Source: Allomesorhizobium camelthorni | GTDB taxonomy: Bacteria; Pseudomonadota; Alphaproteobacteria; Rhizobiales; Rhizobiaceae | Direction of reading: 5' to 3' | DNA: 64,000 nt | Assembly (NCBI RefSeq): GCF_011045125.1 | Contig: NZ_JAAKZF010000014.1 | Location: 48,436-112,435 of the forward strand | In this document: positions 57,242 through 64,000 of the stretch, piece after piece | Layout of the letters: every line of letters begins with the position of its first letter | Position numbering within the stretch: position 1 is the first letter of the stretch | Notes under the pieces: model-generated | Seen by the model: only the letters and a program-made list of their open reading frames with translations | Told to the model about the DNA's origin: nothing | Database searches by the model: none | Translations under genes and position numbers: made by a program

Positions 57242-57685
57242 GATTACTCCCCTGAGATTGTTCCAAGCCCTTGAGGCGGGCTCGTGAGGGCGCATATAAG
57301 CACCGTTTACCGGGCTTTGGAACTCCCCGTTTGCATTCCGCTTGGTAACGAGATTTTTTTACCTCCGAATAGTGAGTTTCCGGATTTTCTTTCTGGTTCG
57401 TCCTTTACAGACTGGTTAGAGACGCCAAGGCTTTGCGCAAGCGCTTGTTTCGCTCAGCAGCCGGCGATACTTTGGCCGCCGCTGTTCAGACGCTGCTCCA
57501 CAAGAAAAATCATCCCGAAGCTGACGCAGAGGCAAGGCTTGCGCGCCGCCACTTTGTCACAATACATAGGCGGCACGATCGTTTTTGGCTCGATTTCGCA
57601 GCAAATGCTCGACGGGCGAAACAGCTGCGAGGGGGCGGCTGCAAACGATAAAAATCCGGCAACGGAAAACACGAGGGAGGCAAAA
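57242..57685. other. Divergent intergenic region, dppA and acyl-CoA ligase
   Basis: These 444 bases are open in the plus frame of the ligase but are not protein-like and precede its ribosome site. An AT-richer stretch around 57340-57400 probably holds the divergent promoters. No defined operator is seen. Confidence 0.5.
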
Positions 57686-59887
57686 TTGGCTAAGACAACG
57701 AACAAGACGGCGGCGCCGAAAGCGAAACCTGCAGAGGCGCCATCCAGCCCGGCAACGCCAACAAAGACCGGCACGACAAAGCCAGCCAAGGCAGCCTCTG
57801 CCAAGCAGGTAAAAGCAACTGCCAAGCCGGTTGCGAAAAGCACAATCGCAAAACCGTCGGCTGCCAAAACCTCGAAGCCCGCCGCATCGAAGCCGGTAAC
57901 GAAGTCGACCGCCAAGACCGCGGCAAAATCTGCAACAGCAAAGACGACTGCAAAAGTCGCGCCGGCGAAATCAGCCGCGAAGCCTGCCGCATCCAAACAG
58001 CCGGCCGCCAAGGCCACTGCGCCCAAGCCGGCTGGCAAAACTTCCGCTAAGCCAGCAGCGGGCAAGTCAACATCCGCCAAGCCGGCCGCCGCGAAATCCG
58101 CCGCTGCGAAATCCACGGCAAAGGCAGCGCCAGCGAAGGGCTCCGGCAAGGCGGCGGGCAAGCCAGCTGCCAAGTCCAAGCCCGTAATGCCGAAGGCGAC
58201 GTCGGCCCTGCCTACCGGCGCCAGCAAGCCTTGGCTTAAAAGCTACCCGAAGGGTATCTCGCCGGAGATCGCGCCGCTCGCAGTCGCCTCGATCGGCGAT
58301 CTGACGACTGATGCCGCGAAGAAGTATGCTGCCCGGCCGGCCTTCACCTGCATGGGCAAGACTATCACCTATGCCGAGCTCGAGCGCCTGTCGACGGATT
58401 TCGGCGCCTGGCTGCAGTCGAAGGGCCTCCCCAAGGGCGCGCGCGTCGCCATCATGATGCCGAACGTGCTGCAATATCCGGTGGTGATGATGGGCGTCCT
58501 GCGCGCCGGCTACACGGTGGTCAACGTCAACCCGCTCTATACGCCGCGCGAGCTCGAGCACCAGCTCAAGGATTCGGGCGCGGAGGCTATCGTCATCCTG
58601 GAAAACTTCGCCTGCACCCTGCAGGCAGTGATCGCCAAAACACCGGTCAAGCATGTGGTGGTGGCAACGATGGGCGATCTGCTCGGCGGCCTGAAGGGCA
58701 TGATCGTCAACCTGGTCGTGCGCCGGGTCAAGAAGATGGTTCCGGCCTGGTCGCTGCCCGGCCACACCGCCTTCAACTCTGCACTGAAAGCCGGCGCGGC
58801 GATGACCTTCAAGCCCGCCAAGGTCGAGACGGGCGACACCGCCTTCCTGCAATATACCGGCGGCACCACCGGCGTTTCCAAGGGCGCGACCCTCACCCAC
58901 GGCAATGTGCTCGCCAATGTCGCGCAGCTCGCGCTTTGGGTGGAGGACGCCTACACGGTGAAGCCGCGCCCGGCCAACATCAACTATGTCTGCGCATTGC
59001 CGCTCTACCACATCTTCGCGCTCACCGTGAACGCGCTGATGGGCATCCAGCAGGGCGGCCATAACCTCCTGATCCCCAATCCGCGCGACATTCCGGCCTT
59101 CGTCAAGGAACTGCAGAAGCAGCCCTTCCATATCTTCCCGGGCCTGAACACGCTGTTCAACGCGCTCTTGAACAACGAGGATTTCCGCAAGCTCGATTTC
59201 AAGCCGCTAATCCTGACGCTGGGCGGCGGCATGGCGGTGCAGAAGTCTGTCGCCGACCGTTGGCAGAAGCTCACCGGCTGCAACATCACGGAAGGCTACG
59301 GCCTTTCGGAAACCTCTCCGGTGGCGACGGCCAACAAGGTCAGCGGCACCGAATTCACCGGCACGATCGGCCTGCCGCTGCCCTCGACCGACATCGCCAT
59401 ACGCGACGAGGACGGCAACGATCTGCCGCTCGGCGAAGTCGGCGAGATCTGCATCAGGGGACCGCAGGTGATGTCCGGCTACTGGAACCGGCCGGACGAG
59501 ACCGCCAAGGTGATGACCGCCGACGGCTTCTTCAAATCCGGCGACATGGGCTTCATGGACGAGAATGGCTACGTCAAGGTCGTCGACCGCAAGAAGGACA
59601 TGATCCTGGTTTCCGGCTTCAACGTCTATCCGAACGAGCTGGAAGAGGTCGTGGCCGCGCATCCGGGCGTGCTGGAAGTCGCGGCGATCGGCGTACCCGA
59701 TGAGCATTCGGGCGAGGTGCCAAAGCTCTTCGTCGTCAAGAAGGATGCAAGCCTGACCGAGGAAACCCTACTCGCCTACTGCAAGCAGAACCTGACCGGC
59801 TACAAGCGGCCGAAATTCATCGAGTTCCGCACCGAACTGCCCAAGACGCCAGTCGGCAAGATCTTGCGCCGGGAGCTGAGGGGATAA
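57686..59887 (+). CDS. fadD: FadD-type acyl-CoA ligase with histone-H1-like N-terminal extension
   Basis: A 733-residue AMP-forming long-chain acyl-CoA ligase. The AMP-binding core starts near residue 181 (KPWLKSYPKGISPEI). P-loop YTGGTTGVSKGATLTH lies near residue 390 and GFFKSGDMGFMDENGYVKVV toward the C-terminus, with the catalytic Lys in KTPVGKILRREL. Residues 1-180 are almost only Lys, Ala, Pro, Ser and Thr in short repeats (KPAAGKSTSAKPAAAKSAAA), like AlgP or chlamydial Hc1 tails. I place the start at a TTG with GGGAGG five bases upstream; no in-frame ATG is better placed. Typical FadD enzymes are about 550-560 residues and lack this tail. Confidence 0.9.
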   Translation: MAKTTNKTAAPKAKPAEAPSSPATPTKTGTTKPAKAASAKQVKATAKPVAKSTIAKPSAAKTSKPAASKPVTKSTAKTAAKSATAKTTAKVAPAKSAAKPAASKQPAAKATAPKPAGKTSAKPAAGKSTSAKPAAAKSAAAKSTAKAAPAKGSGKAAGKPAAKSKPVMPKATSALPTGASKPWLKSYPKGISPEIAPLAVASIGDLTTDAAKKYAARPAFTCMGKTITYAELERLSTDFGAWLQSKGLPKGARVAIMMPNVLQYPVVMMGVLRAGYTVVNVNPLYTPRELEHQLKDSGAEAIVILENFACTLQAVIAKTPVKHVVVATMGDLLGGLKGMIVNLVVRRVKKMVPAWSLPGHTAFNSALKAGAAMTFKPAKVETGDTAFLQYTGGTTGVSKGATLTHGNVLANVAQLALWVEDAYTVKPRPANINYVCALPLYHIFALTVNALMGIQQGGHNLLIPNPRDIPAFVKELQKQPFHIFPGLNTLFNALLNNEDFRKLDFKPLILTLGGGMAVQKSVADRWQKLTGCNITEGYGLSETSPVATANKVSGTEFTGTIGLPLPSTDIAIRDEDGNDLPLGEVGEICIRGPQVMSGYWNRPDETAKVMTADGFFKSGDMGFMDENGYVKVVDRKKDMILVSGFNVYPNELEEVVAAHPGVLEVAAIGVPDEHSGEVPKLFVVKKDASLTEETLLAYCKQNLTGYKRPKFIEFRTELPKTPVGKILRRELRG

Positions 59888-59898
59888 GGCGAACTCAT

Positions 59899-59920
59899 CG
59901 CTCCGGCGACGCCGCCGGAG
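59899..59920 (+). terminator. Hairpin after the acyl-CoA ligase gene
   Basis: Arms gctccggc and gccggagc enclose six bases, 11 bases after the stop codon. No T-run follows directly, so it may be a weak or Rho-assisted terminator. Confidence 0.4.
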
Positions 59921-60165
59921 CGGCCCCAGGCAGCTTTCTTCCTTGCGGGATCCGCCTTTTCAATGCAGAGTTGCCCTGCGTTGCCGAACCGCATTCGAGG
60001 GCGAGTTCATGAAGGCGCGGATCTGGCCCGAAGGTCAGGAATCCTCAGGCTGCCTACCGCCTGATTGCCGCAGCGTGACCAGCATGATCCTGCGAACGCG
60101 CGCATCCCCGGCATCCCATCGCTGTCGCATGCCACCGCCGATGAGCCCCAGGCCGAGGTGAAGTC

Positions 60166-60504
60166 ATGCCGACGACGCAAACACTCGTCCCTATCATTAT
60201 CGAGGTCGTTTGCGGCGCGGCGGGAGGCATCTTCCTCGGCAGGTTCGTCCGAAGCCTGAGCCTTGGCTCATCCGGCGACGCGCTCGCAGGCGCGATCGGC
60301 GGCCTGGCGCTGACCTGGCTGGCGGCGCGGACGCCCGGCATCGGCCGCTTTGTCGGGCGCGTCGAACAGGCGGCGGACGCCACCGCGCAAAGCGTGGGCG
60401 GCCTCACACCCGCGATCCTCGTCGGGGTGGGCATTGCCGGACTGCTCGGCGGCATCCTGCTGACGGCCGTAGCCGGGTTCATCCGGAACAAAGTGGGGCG
60501 CTGA
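60166..60504 (+). CDS. Small glycine-rich membrane protein
   Basis: A 112-residue protein with three hydrophobic stretches rich in Gly and Ala (IIIEVVCGAAGGIFLGRFV; GDALAGAIGGLALTWLA; ILVGVGIAGLLGGILLTAVA). It looks like a small inner-membrane protein of unknown function. A GAGGTGAAG stretch before the ATG gives a good ribosome site. Confidence 0.65.
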   Translation: MPTTQTLVPIIIEVVCGAAGGIFLGRFVRSLSLGSSGDALAGAIGGLALTWLAARTPGIGRFVGRVEQAADATAQSVGGLTPAILVGVGIAGLLGGILLTAVAGFIRNKVGR

Positions 60505-60561
60505 AGTCGATGGCCGCCGCAGGTGGACACGCGTGAACCTCGATCTAAAGGGAGAATTGTG

Positions 60562-60924
60562 ATGATCCGACGCGTTCTTTCCCACTCCGCAGCGTTCCTC
60601 CTGCTCGTCGCCGGCATTGTTTCGGCCTGCACCGTCGTGGTGGAACAGCCCCGTCCGGCGCCCGCCCCGGTCGCATGCACCCTGCAGCACGACCCGGTCT
60701 GCGGTCAGCGCGGCGACCGGCAGCGCACTTTTACCAATGCCTGCCTGGCGCGCGCCGAGGGCTTCCGCGTCATCGCTCAAGGCCAGTGCCGTCCGATCCA
60801 CCAATGCACGCGCGAAATCGCCCGGGTCTGCGCCAGCCGCGCTGGAAGGCTGCGCACCTTCACCAACAGCTGCCTGGCACGCGTCGAGGGCTACGTGATC
60901 GTCCATTCCGGCCCCTGCCGTTGA
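60562..60924 (+). CDS. Lipoprotein with two Kazal-like domains
   Basis: A 120-residue predicted lipoprotein with lipobox region LVAGIVSAC. Two tandem Kazal-type cores follow: CTLQHDPVCGQRGDRQRTFT with NACLARAEG, and CTREIARVCASRAGRLRTFT with NSCLARVEG. Cysteines occur in the C-x(n)-V-C-G/A...C-L-A-R order. AGGGAG precedes the ATG by seven bases. Kazal domains inhibit serine proteases in eukaryotes; in bacteria similar domains occur in envelope proteins, so inhibition is an inference. Confidence 0.78.
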   Translation: MIRRVLSHSAAFLLLVAGIVSACTVVVEQPRPAPAPVACTLQHDPVCGQRGDRQRTFTNACLARAEGFRVIAQGQCRPIHQCTREIARVCASRAGRLRTFTNSCLARVEGYVIVHSGPCR

Positions 60925-60980
60925 TGGCTGCCACGCCAACTGCTACGCAGCGGTTCGATGCAGCATTCTGAAGGCGGGGC

Positions 60981-62027
60981 ATGATGGTGACGAACGCCAG
61001 CCGACCGGTAAGCCGTCTGTCGACGGGCATCCTGGTCATCGCCCTGCTTTATTTCGCCCAGTCGATCCTTGTGCCGCTGGTCGTCTCGCTGTTCGCCATC
61101 GCGCTGGTCTGGCCGCTGCAGCGGGCGCTCAAAAGGTGGATACCGGAGCTGCTGGCGCTGCTGATCGCGCTGACCATGACCATCCTGGTCATCCTGATGG
61201 TCGGGTCGTCGGTCGCCTGGGGCTTCGGCAGGCTCGGCCAGTGGCTGTTCGTCAATGCCGCGCGCTACCAGGAGATCTACGTCAGCTGGGCCGATTGGCT
61301 GGAACTGCACGGCATAGCCATCGCCGGTCCGCTCGCCGACCGTTTCGACGTGATGTGGCTGGTGCGCGTCACGCAGGGCGTGGTGCTCAGGCTCAACGGC
61401 TTCGCCGGCTTCCTCGTCCTGGTATTCATCTTCGTCATGCTCGGCCTACTCGAGGTCGACGACTTCACCCGGCGGCTGCGACTGCCCGGAGCCCAGCCGC
61501 AGGGCGAAAAAATCCTGAGCGCCATCCGCGAGATCGCCGGCAAGCTGCGCCGCTACATGGCGGTGCGCAGCTTCGCCAGCGTGCTCACCGGCCTCGTCGT
61601 CTGGATCTTCGCGCTTGCCGCTGGGCTCGAACTGGCTGCCGCCTGGGGCGCCATCGCCTTCGCGCTCAACTATATCCCGTTTCTCGGGCCGCTGATCGCC
61701 ACGGTGTTTCCGACGCTGTTCGCGATCGCCCAGTTCGAATCCTGGCAGATGGCGGTCGTGGTGTTCATCGGCCTCAACATCATCCAGTTCATCATCGGCA
61801 GCTACCTGGAACCACTGCTCACAGGCGCGTCCCTGAAGATCTCGCCTTTCGCGGTCATTTTCGCGGTCTTCTTCTGGAGCTTCATGTGGGGCATCCCGGG
61901 CGCGTTCCTCGGCGTGCCGATGCTGATGGTCTTCATCGTCTATTGCGCACAGGACCCGTCCAGCCGCTGGATCGAGGTGCTCCTGTCGGGCGGATCGGCC
62001 GACGATGAAGGCCGGCCGGCCAATTAG
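60981..62027 (+). CDS. AI-2E family transporter (PerM-like)
   Basis: A 348-residue multi-helix protein of the AI-2E/PerM family. Features are STGILVIALLYFAQSILVPL, the LNYIPFLGPLIATVFPTLFA region and MWGIPGAFLGVPMLMVFIVY. The family exports signals or acts in sodium/proton exchange, with the cargo here unknown. The ATG is doubled (MMV), so the start may be one codon later. Confidence 0.87.
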   Translation: MMVTNASRPVSRLSTGILVIALLYFAQSILVPLVVSLFAIALVWPLQRALKRWIPELLALLIALTMTILVILMVGSSVAWGFGRLGQWLFVNAARYQEIYVSWADWLELHGIAIAGPLADRFDVMWLVRVTQGVVLRLNGFAGFLVLVFIFVMLGLLEVDDFTRRLRLPGAQPQGEKILSAIREIAGKLRRYMAVRSFASVLTGLVVWIFALAAGLELAAAWGAIAFALNYIPFLGPLIATVFPTLFAIAQFESWQMAVVVFIGLNIIQFIIGSYLEPLLTGASLKISPFAVIFAVFFWSFMWGIPGAFLGVPMLMVFIVYCAQDPSSRWIEVLLSGGSADDEGRPAN

Positions 62028-62039
62028 GAGGACACTGAA

Positions 62040-62213
62040 ATGCTCCCAAGCCCGCTAGTTGAGCCGGCTTTTGCGCGGCGATCCGGAATGATCGCCGTAA
62101 CCGTTACAGCCGCCGCCCGGCGGCTTGTGGAGCCGGGAAAGCCCGTTATCCTGTTCGTCGGATGCGTAACGGCCATGTTTGAGGGACATGTCGCGATAGG
62201 CCTGAAGCGATGA
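62040..62213 (+). CDS. Possible small protein with strong ribosome site
   Basis: A 57-codon frame (MLPSPLVEPAFARRSGMIAV...) begins eight bases after AGGAGG, directly behind the AI-2E gene. The protein has no recognisable family, and a competing 44-codon frame (62055-62189) exists on the other strand. The ribosome site argues for translation, but composition is not decisive. Confidence 0.3.
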   Translation: MLPSPLVEPAFARRSGMIAVTVTAAARRLVEPGKPVILFVGCVTAMFEGHVAIGLKR

Positions 62214-62316
62214 AGGTATAGGGCCGGCGCTACAGCGCCGAGGTCTCATCCAGGAAATATCCCTCCGGCACTGGACGGACACAGGCGGGACCCCTGCCTG
62301 GAGCGGAGGAAAGCTG

Positions 62317-63087
62317 ATGGCTTTGATCGACCGTCGCCGTCTTGCAGCATTCGCTTTCGTGGTTGCCGGCGCCTTTCTCCCCACGGCAGCGCAGGCGGCG
62401 GACGTTACCATCAGCGGCAGCGTTTTCTATCGAGAGCGCATGGCCCTGCCTGATGACGCCACCCTGACCGTGCAACTGGTGGACACGACGCAAGCGCCGG
62501 TAGGCGTCGTTGGCGAAGCGTCGGTCCATCCCGCCGGCCAGGTTCCGATCGCCTTCTCCCTCTCTATCGATGCGGCACGCCTGGCGCCCGGCAAGGATCA
62601 CGGGCTCATGGCCCGTATCGCGGTCGACGGCGTAACCTGGTTCGCGAACGAAACGCCTGCGCCAATCGATCTGGAAGAGCCGGCTGCTCCTCTATCCGTG
62701 CTGCTGGTCCGCGTGGCCGAAAAATCTCCGCCTGAAAACCCGGCCGAAGCGGGCTCGATCAAAGGAACCGCCTGGCGGCTGTCCAGCCTTGGCGGCGAGG
62801 ACGCGGCCGCGAGTGTAGTTTCGACGCTCACCTTCAACGATGACAACAACATCAGCGGCAATGGCGGCTGCAACAGCTTCGGCGGCAAGGCGAGTTTCGA
62901 CGGCGTCAAGCTGAAGTTCAGCGACGTGTTCTCCACCATGATGGCTTGCGAGCAGCCCAAGATGGAACAGGAGGCCGCGTTCCTGGCCGCGCTGGCGAAA
63001 GCAGCGTCCTACACCGTCGAGGGCGGCACGCTGACCCTGCGCGACGGTTCCGGAACTGCCGTCGCAACGCTGACGGCGGAGCCATGA
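62317..63087 (+). CDS. YbaY-like plus META (HslJ-like) domain secreted protein
   Basis: A 256-residue protein with signal peptide (FAFVVAGAFLPTAAQAA). The first domain is YbaY/type III secretion pilotin-like (ISGSVFYRERMALPDDATLT, RIAVDGVTWF). The second is a META/HslJ domain (GTAWRLSSLGGEDAAASVVS; ISGNGGCNSFGGKASFDGVK; STMMACEQPKMEQEAAFLAA). Both domains are linked to envelope stress. A GGAGGAAAG stretch before the ATG supports the start. Confidence 0.85.
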   Translation: MALIDRRRLAAFAFVVAGAFLPTAAQAADVTISGSVFYRERMALPDDATLTVQLVDTTQAPVGVVGEASVHPAGQVPIAFSLSIDAARLAPGKDHGLMARIAVDGVTWFANETPAPIDLEEPAAPLSVLLVRVAEKSPPENPAEAGSIKGTAWRLSSLGGEDAAASVVSTLTFNDDNNISGNGGCNSFGGKASFDGVKLKFSDVFSTMMACEQPKMEQEAAFLAALAKAASYTVEGGTLTLRDGSGTAVATLTAEP

Positions 63088-63157
63088 GGGCAGCCGGACA
63101 TAGGAATTGCAATGAGGCCGCCACGATGGTCGTGCCGGCGGAATTCGGGAGAGCATC

Positions 63158-63715
63158 ATGGCAGTGGGGGAATCCGATCGTATCGATGCCGTACTGACGG
63201 CATTGCGCGGACTGCTTATGGCGGTGGCGGCGCTGCTTGCCTTCATCTATCCCGCCCAGGCGGTCAGGTTCCTGGTCCTGGCGGGCGGCGGCCTGCTGCT
63301 GATCGACGGCGCGCTCGGCCTGGCGGCAATGAAATTCTCAGGTCCGAGAACCAATATTTTCTGGTTCGAGCTCGTGCGCAACGGCCTCTCGATAGCGGCC
63401 GGCCTGATTGTGCTGTTCAGCCCGGTGCTGCTCGGCATTTTCAGCCTGAGCTTCATGACGAGTCTGGTGGGATTGCTCGCCGTCCTTGTCGGGATAATGG
63501 AATTTCTATCCGGCTTCATCGACCATGAGCGTGGCTCCCGGCTATGGCCCGCTATGATCGGCGGAGGGCTCTACATCGTGTTCGGCCTGGCCCTGCTGTT
63601 CATTCCGCTTTCCAGCGCAGTCGTTCTTGTCCGCATCGTCACGGCGCTGATGATCCTCTACGCGCTGCTCCTGTTCTACCGGGCCTGGGCAATGCGCACG
63701 GCGCCCGCCGCGTAG
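63158..63715 (+). CDS. HdeD-family membrane protein (DUF308)
   Basis: A 185-residue protein with six short helices in the HdeD pattern (GLLMAVAALLAFIYPAQAVR; LVLAGGGLLLIDGALGLAAM; FSLSFMTSLVGLLAVLVGIM; PAMIGGGLYIVFGLALLFIP). HdeD is linked to acid resistance in enterobacteria; here a general envelope stress role is inferred. GGGAGAG precedes the ATG. Confidence 0.82.
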   Translation: MAVGESDRIDAVLTALRGLLMAVAALLAFIYPAQAVRFLVLAGGGLLLIDGALGLAAMKFSGPRTNIFWFELVRNGLSIAAGLIVLFSPVLLGIFSLSFMTSLVGLLAVLVGIMEFLSGFIDHERGSRLWPAMIGGGLYIVFGLALLFIPLSSAVVLVRIVTALMILYALLLFYRAWAMRTAPAA

Positions 63716-63765
63716 CGATGTAGCGATCGCCAATGTCGCGGTTGGCGGCAGCACCTCAATTCGTC

Positions 63766-63813
63766 ATCCTCGGGCGGAGCAGGAGCGAAGCGACGTAGCG
63801 GAGACCCGAGGAT
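63766..63813. repeat. Intergenic inverted repeat
   Basis: Nine-base arms (atcctcggg at 63766-63774, cccgaggat at 63805-63813) flank a GC-rich loop. The type atcctcggg...cccgaggatccatgcc is common as a dispersed intergenic repeat in rhizobial genomes. The remaining bases to the window end hold no clear gene. Confidence 0.6.
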
Positions 63814-64000
63814 CCATGCCGTACCCTCGCGGCAGTGCTCCGGCGGTGAAGAATGCAACCCCCGAAAGCGGCAACGCCATCCACTCACGAAATGGGGATA
63901 AAACCAGTCCGATCCTGGCCGGTTTTCGCTGCCACCGACGATTCTTTGCAGCGATTTCAAACACTTGGCGATTTGGCAAAAGAATCTTTTATTCACACAT

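Noticed and set aside
55640..57274. 544-codon plus-strand frame
   Set aside because: Antisense shadow of the peptide-binding protein.
62055..62411. 118-codon minus-strand frame
   Set aside because: It overlaps the signal peptide region of the META gene and has no ribosome site.

Overview
The window is high-GC alphaproteobacterial DNA. It most resembles Hyphomicrobiales of the Phyllobacteriaceae type (Mesorhizobium or a close relative). The reasons are the fixNOQP/fixGHIS layout next to an FnrN-type regulator, a class I lysyl-tRNA synthetase, the ligase-associated DNA repair set, a PodJ-like SEL1 protein and intergenic palindromic elements of rhizobial style. The genus is inferred from gene content only.

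Layout. 1-900: decayed left edge with an IS110-family transposase remnant and an orphan, perfect FNR/FixK box. 964-9048 (minus): cbb3 oxidase operon fixNOQP and the maturation operon fixGHIS. 9150-9675: gene debris, including a multiply frameshifted hemerythrin-like gene. 9716-11951: divergent fnrN-type regulator and hemN sharing an anaerobox. 12543-16205: sulfate activation genes cysD, cysNC and cysQ. 16.2-18.7 kb: a decayed integrative element (AlpA regulator, broken P4-type integrase, glycosyltransferase scrap). 18.9-25.8 kb: mixed housekeeping genes (periplasmic binding protein, fatty acid hydroxylase, TerB, lysK, SNase-like, S24 regulator), a ParE/RelE toxin-antitoxin pair and tandem DUF2019 genes.

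25.9-33.8 kb (minus): a beta-oxidation operon (two acyl-CoA dehydrogenases, thiolase, FadJ, thioesterase) with a MerR-family regulator and matching palindromes in front of the operon and of the regulator. 34.1-39.8 kb: the PodJ-like giant protein, a TauE transporter and a TIGR02186 protein. 39.8-47.1 kb: the ligase-associated DNA damage response set (PdeM, Lhr-like helicase, MBL exonuclease, ATP-dependent ligase) with a methyltransferase in its middle and two palindromic elements. 47.1-50.1 kb: dispersed repeats, an anchored hypothetical protein, tRNA-Thr(CGT) and a small accessory patch.

50.3-57.2 kb: an MFS exporter and a peptide ABC transporter operon. 57.7-59.9 kb: a FadD-type acyl-CoA ligase with an unusual histone-H1-like Lys/Ala/Pro-rich N-terminal extension. 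60.2-63.7 kb: envelope and stress genes (small membrane protein, double Kazal-like lipoprotein, AI-2E family transporter, YbaY/META protein, HdeD).

How it fits together. The first 12 kb are a low-oxygen respiration unit: an Fe-S FNR-type sensor, a high-affinity oxidase with its copper and redox maturation genes, and an oxygen-independent heme step. The fatty acid operon, the fused acyl-CoA ligase and the MerR regulator suggest regulated lipid catabolism. I saw no unambiguous wholly new system. The strongest oddities are the H1-like tail on FadD, the methyltransferase embedded in the repair set, and the erosion around the fix cluster.
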